This document shows, in pieces, positions 1-5,181 of a stretch of DNA of 5,242 nucleotides. This DNA comes from an uncultured cyanobacterium (GTDB lineage: Bacteria > Cyanobacteriota > Cyanobacteriia > Pseudanabaenales > Pseudanabaenaceae). Made by a program: the position numbers and the translations under genes. A model generated the notes under the pieces. It saw only the letters and a program-made list of their open reading frames with translations, was not told the origin of the DNA and did no database searches. The stretch spans positions 1 through 5,242 of the forward strand of contig CAIJEA010000091.1 of the NCBI GenBank assembly GCA_903819605.1, read 5' to 3'. Numbering within the stretch: position 1 is the first letter of the stretch; the number at the start of each line of letters is the position of its first letter.

Positions 1-45
1 AATAGCCCAGAGATTACAATGTTGTACCGCGCACAACTTAAGTGA
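1..45 (+). CDS. Possible 3' end of an upstream gene (partial, unidentified)
   Basis: Frame 1 is open from the window edge and reads NSPEITMLYRAQLK before a TGA at 43-45. I do not recognise the family from 14 residues. Support is positional: hairpins and a strong plus-strand intrinsic terminator follow within about 90 bp, as expected downstream of a gene entering from the left. Frame 2 is also open to a TAG at 87-89, but its translation runs through the hairpin at 44-76 and looks less protein-like. The sequence to the left of the window would decide the frame. Confidence 0.3.
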   Translation, partial: NSPEITMLYRAQLK

Positions 46-76
46 GTTGCATCGGGGCGAAGCGCCGACACAACTC
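21..76. repeat. Nested short inverted repeats (GTTG/CAAC alternation)
   Basis: Four alternately complementary segments occur in 56 bp: GTTGT (21-25), ACAAC (33-37), GAGTTG (44-49) and CAACTC (71-76). Segments 1 and 2 can pair, 3 and 4 can pair, and 2 with 3 is a competing pairing (CAACT 34-38 with AGTTG 45-49). The 44-76 hairpin is the best, with a second stem of TCGG (52-55) against CCGA (65-68) and the heptamer GCGAAGC (57-63) at its tip. No T-tract follows 76, so it is not itself a good terminator. It resembles the small palindromic repeats scattered through cyanobacterial intergenic DNA; any regulatory role is conjecture. Confidence 0.5.
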
Positions 77-130
77 TCTTATCTCTAGCTAATTCTATAG
101 CTCTAATTTCTTCTACTATTTATTAAACAA

Positions 131-170
131 AAAAGTAATTGCAGCGCTTTGCACTGCAATTACTTTTTTT
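131..170 (+). terminator. Strong rho-independent terminator, probably bidirectional
   Basis: A perfect 14-bp stem pairs AAAAGTAATTGCAG (131-144) with CTGCAATTACTTTT (154-167) across a 9-nt loop, and a run of seven T occupies 164-170, followed by GTTTT. The left side mirrors this with six A (129-134) preceded by AAAC, so transcripts from either direction would end in a U-rich tract. On the plus strand it would end the gene entering from the left. The next gene to the right starts more than 600 bp away on the same strand, so it also insulates that gene. Confidence 0.88.
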
Positions 171-342
171 GTTTTGATTCTCCTAATTCACTTGGTAATA
201 AGTAAGTAGCTAGGCACAATTAAATATAAAATCTCAAAGCCTATAATACATTCTCAGCATAAGATACAAGTTTTAATTCTATTTTTTAATTATGATAAGT
301 TACTTATAAATATCAAAGTCAAGATTAAAAAAATACTGTTTG

Positions 343-582
343 AAATCCAAGCAAATTATGGATATTAAATAATTATTTTGGGTTAGCTATAACAGTCCTA
401 AATTATTTGTAACAATCATTGGCTTCGGCTTCGCTCAGCCAACGATTATTAATGCTGGCTGAGCGAAGCCGAAGCCTCTTACATCTTATTTATAGTGGTC
501 ATAGGGAAAGCAATCTAAGGAGATTTACGCCATTTGCACAATTACTTTAATTGAATTTCTTGATACGTTAAATCCAAGCAAA
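343..582. repeat. 13-bp direct repeat, two copies 227 bp apart
   Basis: AAATCCAAGCAAA occurs at 343-355 and again at 570-582. Around the copies, GTTTGAAAT (338-346) has its reverse complement ATTTCAAAC at 589-597, so the two sites share direct and inverted similarity. The interval contains the 421-476 inverted repeat. In AT-rich DNA a match of this length may be chance, and there are no terminal inverted repeats or transposase to suggest a mobile element. Confidence 0.35.
421..476. repeat. Perfect 20-bp inverted repeat, cyanobacterial GCGAAGC-type palindromic repeat
   Basis: The left arm GGCTTCGGCTTCGCTCAGCC (421-440) and right arm (457-476) are exact reverse complements across a 16-nt AT-rich spacer. 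The arms match a kind of interspersed intergenic repeat I associate with several cyanobacteria (GGCTGAGCGAAGCCGAAGCC and variants), so this is probably two repeat units in inverted orientation. A second fold is possible: 414-424 pairs with 437-447 over 11 positions with one mismatch, closing the left unit on itself. No T-tract follows, so it is not a standard terminator, although the transcribed form would be a very stable RNA hairpin. It lies 304 bp before the ComFB gene. Confidence 0.85.
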
Positions 583-686
583 CAGTCTATTTCAAACAAA
601 ATTAGTAAGCATTACGTTTGATTTTTATTAAACCGAAATAAAGTAAATTTATATGGGTTAAATTACTAAAAAAAGCTAAGAAATAC

Positions 687-715
687 TTGGGTAATGTGTA
701 CTTTCTATTTATGAT
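687..715 (+). promoter_or_regulatory. Candidate sigma-70-type promoter for the ComFB gene
   Basis: TATGAT at 710-715 matches the -10 consensus at five of six positions. Exactly 17 bp upstream is TTGGGT (687-692), a weak -35 (three of six). Transcription would start near 722, leaving an untranslated leader of about 60 nt (about 90 nt if the ATG at 811 is used). In AT-rich DNA such matches arise often, so this is the best candidate rather than a firm call. Confidence 0.35.
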
Positions 716-780
716 CACGAAATCAAAGCCAAATAAAAATCAAAATAAACTGTATTGCTTGTTGAGTATCGACCTAATTA

Positions 781-1899
781 ATGGGTCTAATGCTAAGTGG
801 GTGGAAAGCAATGATTGGATTTGTCAATGTTTTAGAAGAAGTTATTGTTAGAGAGATTTATATCCAAATTGAAGAGCTTCGACCAGACATGCAACCTAAA
901 GTTAGAGTTGTGGAAGTTTTGGCATATGCACTTAATCGATTGCCTCCACTCTTTGCCACATCCATGGTTGGATGGCAATATCAATATGACTATGCTTTAA
1001 ATGAACTATACCCGCAAATTTCACAGTTAGTCAAACAGGGACTAAAAACCATTTTGTTTGGCGATCCACTTCACGACATAACACCGCTTCCAAACCATTT
1101 ATTTACCAATAGCGCTGGAGCGCTTTATCAGTTAAGTAAAATTTTTGGTCGTAAACATTTACGTTGGCGAGATGTACCAATCCTCATCGAGGCATCAGTT
1201 AATAAACCTGCACGCACAACAAATATAAACGATCAAACAGTTATTCAATTTGATGAAGAAACTAAGTTGCAAGATGTCAGCTATGTGAGTAAAAGCCAAA
1301 GAGGATTACTCAGTAGCTCCAAGAGATTTATGGAAAAGCAACAAGCGCAGAAAAAGCAGGAAGCATTACTTTTAAATTCAGATCGCATTTTAGTAAATCA
1401 CGGTCAAACATATGGGAATTCATGGGCTAGTGATAAAAAAGTAAGAGATGCGATTGAAATGGAATATAGAGCGTTGCAATCTTACACACTAGAAGCACAA
1501 TTAGGTCTGATAAATGTGATAGAGCATCTTGTTTTCCGAGCGATCGAGCGCATTACAACACCAGAGTTACATGCAAAAATCAACTTAAACGAAGTAGCTG
1601 CCTATGCCCTCAACCGTCTGCCACCAATGTATGCCACAAGCGATCGCGGTTTTAAATATTTGAGGCAGCGAGCAATTTCAGAACTTGCCCGCGAACTTAT
1701 AGGCTCAGTTCGTACTGGTGTAATGAGAGTGATCCAAGCAGAGCATACGGATGCCCCACCGATCTATGCTTATCAGTTTGAGCAGGAGTATGAGCGATCG
1801 ATGCTGACTTTAAATAGTTTTTTTAACCGCGATGATATTTCCCTACACAATATCGTCGCGATCGCACAGGATTTACTTCTGGTTCGTCATTCCGCCTAA
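781..1899 (+). CDS. Double-unit ComFB-family protein
   Basis: This 372-residue protein contains two copies of the ComFB (late competence development) unit. Unit 1 spans about residues 12-139 with the signature AYALNRLPPLFATS at 48-61; unit 2 spans about 241-367 with AYALNRLPPMYATS at 274-287. Each begins with a helix (FVNVLEEVIVREI; LINVIEHLVFRAI) and ends in a similar tail (LSKIFGRKHLRWRDV; LNSFFNRDDISLHNI). A basic, Gln/Lys-rich linker of about 100 residues joins them. There is no signal peptide or membrane segment, so it is probably cytoplasmic. Most ComFB proteins have one unit; cyanobacterial members have been reported as cyclic-dinucleotide receptors affecting competence, pili or cell size, so a sensor role is inferred. 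The start is uncertain: the ATG at 781 lacks a ribosome site, whereas the ATG at 811 (residue 11) has GGTGGAAAG just upstream and still keeps unit 1. The codons of the two signatures have diverged, so the duplication is old. Confidence 0.85.
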   Translation: MGLMLSGWKAMIGFVNVLEEVIVREIYIQIEELRPDMQPKVRVVEVLAYALNRLPPLFATSMVGWQYQYDYALNELYPQISQLVKQGLKTILFGDPLHDITPLPNHLFTNSAGALYQLSKIFGRKHLRWRDVPILIEASVNKPARTTNINDQTVIQFDEETKLQDVSYVSKSQRGLLSSSKRFMEKQQAQKKQEALLLNSDRILVNHGQTYGNSWASDKKVRDAIEMEYRALQSYTLEAQLGLINVIEHLVFRAIERITTPELHAKINLNEVAAYALNRLPPMYATSDRGFKYLRQRAISELARELIGSVRTGVMRVIQAEHTDAPPIYAYQFEQEYERSMLTLNSFFNRDDISLHNIVAIAQDLLLVRHSA

Positions 1900-1908
1900 T
1901 TGACCTAA

Positions 1909-2154
1909 TTATAATGATGTGGACTCATCTATCTTTTGTAAGGATTCTGGTACGGGGTCATAACCACCCATATGCCAAGGATGACAGGATAAAATACGTT
2001 TGGTTGCCATTGCCCCACCTTTAATTAATCCAAAGCGATCAATTGCCGTCAAAGCATATTGCGAACAAGTCGGTTGAAATCTACACCTCGGCGGTAGAAA
2101 GGGCGAAATACACAACCGATAAAACTGAATCAATAAAATAACAAGTTGTTTCAT
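1909..2154 (-). CDS. yidD: Membrane protein insertion efficiency factor YidD
   Basis: YidD is a small membrane-associated protein that assists the YidC/Oxa1/Alb3 insertase at the cytoplasmic or thylakoid membrane. From the ATG at 2154 the product has 81 residues, the usual family size, and begins MKQLVILLIQFYRLCISPFL, the amphipathic N-terminal segment. The family signature follows: CRFQPTCSQYA at residues 23-33, then G-rich helix, RILSCHPWHMGGYDPVP near 53-69. The frame stays open to an ATG at 2223, giving 104 residues, but the extra 23 are unlike the family and would overlap the start of the divergent aguB by 7 bp, so the shorter form is preferred. In many bacteria yidD sits between rnpA and yidC; here it stands alone, tail to tail with the ComFB gene after 9 bp and head to head with aguB. 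Confidence 0.93.
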   Translation of the reverse strand: MKQLVILLIQFYRLCISPFLPPRCRFQPTCSQYALTAIDRFGLIKGGAMATKRILSCHPWHMGGYDPVPESLQKIDESTSL

Positions 2155-2164
2155 GGCTAAGGTA

Positions 2165-2180
2165 GGCTTATTGATAAGCC
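2165..2180. promoter_or_regulatory. 16-bp dyad in the yidD/aguB divergent gap
   Basis: GGCTTAT (2165-2171) and ATAAGCC (2174-2180) form perfect 7-bp arms separated by TG. The dyad lies in the 62-bp gap between the preferred yidD start (2154) and the aguB start (2217), 10 bp from the former and 36 bp from the latter. It could be an operator serving both genes or an RNA hairpin in the yidD leader. TTGATA at 2171-2176 overlaps the right arm and resembles a -35 for aguB, but no good -10 follows at the right distance. If yidD instead starts at 2223, the dyad would be coding. Confidence 0.35.
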
Positions 2181-2216
2181 GATATCCACATTTTAACGTC
2201 TCAATTCTATCTATCG

Positions 2217-3071
2217 ATGTCATCCTCTAAAACTGTCACGATCGCTGTTATTCAGGCATCCTTAAATGCTGATATTGTCACTAACGTCTCTAAAATATCG
2301 GATTTAGTGCAGAAAGCCGCCTATCAAGGTGCACAAGTAATCTTGCCACCAGAATTATTTGAAAGTCCCTATTTTTGTCGAGAGGAACGCGATCGCTTTT
2401 TTGATTGGGCACAACCTGTAGAAAATCATCCAACGATCGCTCATTTTCAAAATCTCGCCAAGGAACTGAATGTCGTAATTCCGATCTCATTTTTTGAGAG
2501 ATTTGGTCAAGTTTATTACAACAGCCTCGCGATGATTGATGCTGACGGCTCATTGCTAGGAATCTATCGTAAAAGCCATATTCCCGATGGACCTGGCTAT
2601 GAAGAAAAGTTTTATTTTCGGGGCGGCAATACAGGTTTTAAGGTTTGGGACACCGCATTTGGCAAAATTGGTGTGGGCATTTGCTGGGATCAATGGTTTC
2701 CTGAATGTGCAAGAGCAATGGTATTAATGGATGCTGAAATTTTGCTGTATCCAACTGCAATTGGCACTGAGCCTGAAGAGCCAAACCTTAATACTAAAGA
2801 TCCGTGGCAACGGGCGATGATCGGTCATGCAGTTAGTAATGTGATTCCTGTAGCGGCAGCTAATCGCATTGGCTTAGAGGGCAACCAAATCTTTTATGGG
2901 CACTCCTTTATTGCCAATCATCGCGGTGATAAAGTCGCCGAGCTAAATGACATTGAAGAGGGGATAATCTTGGCAAATTTCGATCTTGATATCATCAGAC
3001 TTAATCGTGCTTCTTTTGGCTTTTTCCGCGATCGCCGTCCAGATTTATATCAGATTTTACTATCCCAATAG
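2217..3071 (+). CDS. aguB: N-carbamoylputrescine amidase (nitrilase superfamily)
   Basis: AguB hydrolyses N-carbamoylputrescine to putrescine, CO2 and ammonia, the last step of the arginine-agmatine route to polyamines; it is a soluble, oligomeric cytoplasmic enzyme. The 284-residue length is normal. The carbon-nitrogen hydrolase triad is visible: Glu46 in LPPELFE, Lys119 in YRKSHIPDGPGY and Cys156 in GICWDQWFPE. The motifs around them (ESPYFC, KFYFRGG, PTAIGTEPEEP near 179-189, DPWQRAMIGHA) fit the AguB branch rather than general nitrilases or beta-ureidopropionases. The ATG at 2217 gives the expected N-terminus (TVTIAVIQAS), though no Shine-Dalgarno sequence precedes it. The partner gene aguA (agmatine deiminase) is not in the window. 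The gene diverges from yidD and converges on the phosphatase gene, so it is probably transcribed alone. Confidence 0.92.
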   Translation: MSSSKTVTIAVIQASLNADIVTNVSKISDLVQKAAYQGAQVILPPELFESPYFCREERDRFFDWAQPVENHPTIAHFQNLAKELNVVIPISFFERFGQVYYNSLAMIDADGSLLGIYRKSHIPDGPGYEEKFYFRGGNTGFKVWDTAFGKIGVGICWDQWFPECARAMVLMDAEILLYPTAIGTEPEEPNLNTKDPWQRAMIGHAVSNVIPVAAANRIGLEGNQIFYGHSFIANHRGDKVAELNDIEEGIILANFDLDIIRLNRASFGFFRDRRPDLYQILLSQ

Positions 3072-3090
3072 AAACTGCCAACCGCTATAT

Positions 3091-3864
3091 CTAGACCCAA
3101 GACCAACGACGTTTAGGAGTATTTGACTTACTAATTTCTAGTCTTTGCGATCGTGTAGGCATTGGCTCGATTACGGTTGTAATCTCCGATAAAGGATTGA
3201 CTCTTAACTCATTAGTAAACGTATTGCATTGATAAACCATTGCGGCATCTAGATCTAATGCTGATAACCAACCACTTTTTGGATGATAACCACCAGTATC
3301 AATATCTAGCCAGCCTTTACCCAATACTACATTTCCAGGTTTTACACCTGGAAATACAAAGGTAATCGTATGACCTGTAATAATTATTTTGTTATCGAAA
3401 AAAGGCTCTGTAGCACTATGAAATTCTTCACGAATCCAACAAAATTCAGCCGCCCCTTGTAGTTCAAGGGGTAGGTTTGGATTTAACCCCGCATGAACTA
3501 ACCAAGAGTCTCCTAAATCCAGAAAAAGTGGCAATTGCTGCATCCACTCTAAATGCTCTTTTGGCAATCCGTCTTGCCCATAACTTGCTAAGGTGTTGGA
3601 GCCACCATTGAGCAACCAACCTTTCCAAATCAGAGAACCTTCATTACTTCCAAAGGCATCAAGGCACATTTGCTCATGATTGCCTCTCAGACAAGTGTGA
3701 CCGTTGTCAATTACCCATCGGATAACATCAGCACTCCGACTGCCGCGATCGATTAAGTCACCTAAAAAGAATAACTTATCACTGGGATCGCACTTAATGA
3801 AATCAATTAATTTCATCAAGCCATCAAATTGACCATGAATATCGCCAAAAACAAATCGAGTCAA
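3091..3864 (-). CDS. PPP-family metallophosphoesterase (serine/threonine phosphatase-like)
   Basis: The 257-residue protein carries the full metal-binding signature of the calcineurin-like PPP superfamily: GDIHG at 7-11, GDLIDRG at 35-41, RGNHE at 60-64, a metal-ligand histidine in VHAG (His124), and GHT at 164-166. The WLDIDTGGYHPKSGWL stretch (185-200) is typical of bacterial members related to the phage lambda phosphatase and diadenosine tetraphosphatase ApaH. It should hydrolyse phosphomonoesters or phosphoanhydrides using two metal ions; whether the substrate is a phosphoprotein or a nucleotide cannot be read from the sequence. The last 25 or so residues are basic and look disordered. 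The start codon is TTG at 3864, forced by an in-frame TGA at 3871-3873 and supported by GGGGTGAG five bases upstream. It converges on aguB with a 19-bp gap and no terminator. Confidence 0.9.
   Translation of the reverse strand: MTRFVFGDIHGQFDGLMKLIDFIKCDPSDKLFFLGDLIDRGSRSADVIRWVIDNGHTCLRGNHEQMCLDAFGSNEGSLIWKGWLLNGGSNTLASYGQDGLPKEHLEWMQQLPLFLDLGDSWLVHAGLNPNLPLELQGAAEFCWIREEFHSATEPFFDNKIIITGHTITFVFPGVKPGNVVLGKGWLDIDTGGYHPKSGWLSALDLDAAMVYQCNTFTNELRVNPLSEITTVIEPMPTRSQRLEISKSNTPKRRWSWV
3331..3355. repeat. Intragenic 10-bp perfect hairpin in the phosphatase gene
   Basis: ATTTCCAGGT (3331-3340) and ACCTGGAAAT (3346-3355) are exact reverse complements around a 5-nt loop. On the coding strand this encodes the FPGVKPGN segment near residues 171-178, where two Pro-Gly pairs partly explain the symmetry. 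There is no T-tract. It could form in the mRNA but may simply follow from the repeated codons. Confidence 0.6.
3453..3471. repeat. Intragenic 7-bp GC-rich hairpin in the phosphatase gene
   Basis: CCCCTTG (3453-3459) and CAAGGGG (3465-3471) are perfect complements around a 5-nt loop. On the coding strand the element covers PLELQG near residues 132-137. It lies about 100 bp from the 3331-3355 hairpin in the same gene. No function can be assigned. Confidence 0.5.
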
Positions 3865-3869
3865 CTTAT

Positions 3870-3877
3870 CTCACCCC
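3870..3877 (-). promoter_or_regulatory. Ribosome binding site supporting a TTG start
   Basis: Read on the minus strand, GGGGTGAG precedes the TTG at 3864 by five bases (ATAAG). It contains GGTGAG, close to the Shine-Dalgarno consensus. This is the clearest ribosome site in the window, since aguB and truB show none. An in-frame TGA overlaps it (3871-3873), so translation cannot begin further upstream in this frame, and TTG is the first start codon before the GDIHG motif. Confidence 0.7.
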
Positions 3878-4088
3878 GTATCAAAAATGATGAAGGTAAA
3901 AACTTAAAATATTTAAAACTATGGATTGGCATTAGAAGGACATAACAGTCTAGTAGATTTTTCAAGACTGATACAACTTTTTTAAAGCAAATACAGAATT
4001 CATTTTTATCTACAATACCCATTTTATGACAAATTCCTCTTGCTTTCGTTCCATAAAGGATCACCAATACAGTAATTTACTCTTGTGC

Positions 4089-4107
4089 TAACTCAGAAAT
4101 TGAGTTA
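4089..4107. repeat. 7-bp perfect hairpin in the truB upstream gap
   Basis: TAACTCA (4089-4095) and TGAGTTA (4101-4107) pair perfectly across the loop GAAAT. It lies 165 bp upstream of truB and has no adjoining T-tract on either strand, so it is not a terminator. It could be a protein-binding dyad, but nothing else supports that. Confidence 0.35.
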
Positions 4108-4272
4108 AACGCATTGTGTAGGAAGAATTCCAACAATAATTTTTATTTTGTTACAAAATCTAAAAAACAAAAATAATTTTTGAGAACGTCTGCCAAGAGA
4201 TCACTCTCTTTGAATTGGTTTGCATAATTAGAATTACTCTTAATCTTTTGAAGCCTTTATATTTCAGTTTTT

Positions 4273-5181
4273 ATGTTCAATGGATTTATTAGTATTGACA
4301 AACCACCAATTATTACAGCTCATGACTGTGTGAGTCGTTTAAGAAAGTTACTAAAACAGAAAAAAATTGGACATGGGGGCACTCTCGACCCAATGGCAAC
4401 AGGCGTTTTACCGATCGCAGTTGGCAATGCCACAAGACTCTTGCGATTTCTGCCCACAGGTAAAGCTTATGAGGCAAAAATTCGGTTTGGAATTATCACT
4501 AATACTGATGACATTACAGGACAAGTATTAAGCGATCGTCCTTGTCCAAATTTAACTCTAGAAGAAGTTCAGAAATATCTACCCCTATTTCAAGGCAAAA
4601 TCACTCAGCGTCCACCTGCTTTCAGTGCAATCTGGATCGATGGTGAGCGCCTGTACAATTTGGCTCGCCGAGGCGAAATTGCTGACGCTGATATTCCTCT
4701 CCGTGCCGTGGAAATTACTGAAATCAAGGTATTAGGCTGGACAAATGGAGATTATCCAGAGCTAGATGTGGCGATCGCTTGTGGGGCAGGTACGTATATT
4801 AGGGCGATCGCGCGTGACTTAGGAGAGAAGCTCGATTGTGGAGCAACATTATCGGGATTAAGGCGCACCTATAGCAACGGATTCGATCTAGAGGCAAGTT
4901 TGACCTTTGAGCAAATCACCGAACATATGCGATCGGGTAGCCTCGAAGTACTAGCCACCGATCATGGTTTACTTTCTTTACCAATGCTTTCTTTTGATGA
5001 AGATCAGACAAAGCGTTGGTGTATGGGACAGGTCGTATTGAGCAATGAGCCGATCGCCAATGATCAGAACCGCACTACTCCCTATGTACGCATGTATAAC
5101 CACAAGCAGGAGTTCTTAGGTGTTAGTGAAGTCTGCGAGACAGGACTTCAACCAGTCGTCGTTTTAAACCCAATTAATTAA
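4273..5181 (+). CDS. truB: tRNA pseudouridine(55) synthase TruB
   Basis: TruB converts uridine 55 in the T-loop of elongator tRNAs to pseudouridine in the cytoplasm and also aids tRNA folding. The 302-residue length is normal. The N-terminus FNGFISIDKPPIITAHDCV is typical, and the catalytic motif GHGGTLDPMATGVLP (33-47) carries the nucleophile Asp39. Other family motifs are KAYEA (64-68, with the conserved active-site Tyr66), QRPPAFSAI (112-120) and GTYIRAIARDLG (173-184, with conserved Arg177). The C-terminal 80 residues form the variable domain that helps bind tRNA. The ATG at 4273 matches the family start, although no Shine-Dalgarno sequence precedes it. The final 11 codons and the stop (5146-5181) lie in the left arm of a perfect 44-bp inverted repeat, so the last stretch should be checked for an assembly fault; otherwise the gene is intact. 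Confidence 0.96.
   Translation: MFNGFISIDKPPIITAHDCVSRLRKLLKQKKIGHGGTLDPMATGVLPIAVGNATRLLRFLPTGKAYEAKIRFGIITNTDDITGQVLSDRPCPNLTLEEVQKYLPLFQGKITQRPPAFSAIWIDGERLYNLARRGEIADADIPLRAVEITEIKVLGWTNGDYPELDVAIACGAGTYIRAIARDLGEKLDCGATLSGLRRTYSNGFDLEASLTFEQITEHMRSGSLEVLATDHGLLSLPMLSFDEDQTKRWCMGQVVLSNEPIANDQNRTTPYVRMYNHKQEFLGVSEVCETGLQPVVVLNPIN

Larger units (their letters stand above)
177..780. other. Long AT-rich gene-free region upstream of the ComFB gene
   Basis: No open frame here has coding character, and no tRNA or rRNA is recognisable. Recognisable elements are the 20-bp inverted repeat at 421-476, a 13-bp direct repeat (343-355 and 570-582), a candidate promoter at 687-715 and an isolated consensus -10 hexamer TATAAT at 242-247 without a good -35. 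The rest is AT-rich. Perfect HIP1 octamers, present in most of the genes, are absent. A small RNA or a long 5' leader of the downstream gene could be hidden here, but nothing in the sequence demands it. Confidence 0.6.
3865..4272. other. 408-bp AT-rich gap between the phosphatase gene and truB
   Basis: The two flanking genes diverge, so their promoters should lie here, but I find no -35/-10 pair good enough to call. CATAAT at 4223-4228 is a possible -10 for truB without a matching -35. The gap holds a 7-bp hairpin (4089-4107), a 6-bp AT-rich hairpin ATTTTG/CAAAAT (4145-4159) and a 6-bp hairpin AAGAGA/TCTCTT (4195-4210). A minus-strand frame of 68 codons at 3861-4067 is judged spurious. No RNA gene is recognisable. 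Confidence 0.6.
1640..4811. repeat. HIP1 octamers GCGATCGC (six dispersed sites)
   Basis: Perfect GCGATCGC palindromes start at 1640, 1858, 2389, 3028, 4771 and 4804. They fall in the ComFB gene (two), aguB (two) and truB (two), none in intergenic DNA. Many one-mismatch relatives containing CGATCG are also present, for example near 1541, 3148, 3746 and 4532. By chance fewer than one octamer would be expected in this length. Over-represented HIP1 is an established cyanobacterial signature and supports the host assignment. The span given is only the range over which the sites are scattered. Confidence 0.9.

Noticed and set aside
516..554. AAGGAG followed by a short frame starting TTG at 534 (six codons)
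   Set aside because: The spacing is too long, the start codon weak and the peptide only six residues; nothing supports a leader peptide.
694..719. CRP-like site (TGTG ... TCAC) near the ComFB promoter
   Set aside because: The half-sites are 16 bp apart instead of the 8 bp expected between TGTG and TCAC, so it does not fit a CRP-type operator.
1..780. CRISPR array, tRNA or mobile element in the left noncoding region
   Set aside because: There are no regularly spaced repeats, no cloverleaf or CCA end, and no transposase or paired terminal inverted repeats beyond the small palindromic elements described.
771..1911. 10-bp direct repeat GACCTAATTA exactly flanking the ComFB gene (771-780 and 1902-1911)
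   Set aside because: It is curious by position, but several 10-bp matches are expected by chance in an AT-rich 5-kb window, and there are no other signs of insertion.
2155..2223. 23-residue N-terminal extension of YidD from an ATG at 2223
   Set aside because: The extension is unlike the family, would overlap the aguB start, and its GAGG abuts the ATG too closely to act as a ribosome site. The ATG at 2154 gives the usual family length.
2290..2553. 87-codon minus-strand frame inside aguB
   Set aside because: It lies opposite the conserved, catalytic part of aguB, so it is a shadow of that gene.
3861..4067. 68-codon minus-strand frame ending in a TTGA overlap with the phosphatase start
   Set aside because: It needs a TTG start without a ribosome site, lies in very AT-rich DNA, has an unprotein-like mix of Cys, Lys and Phe, and matches no family I know. 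The 4-bp overlap resembles translational coupling but is the only support.
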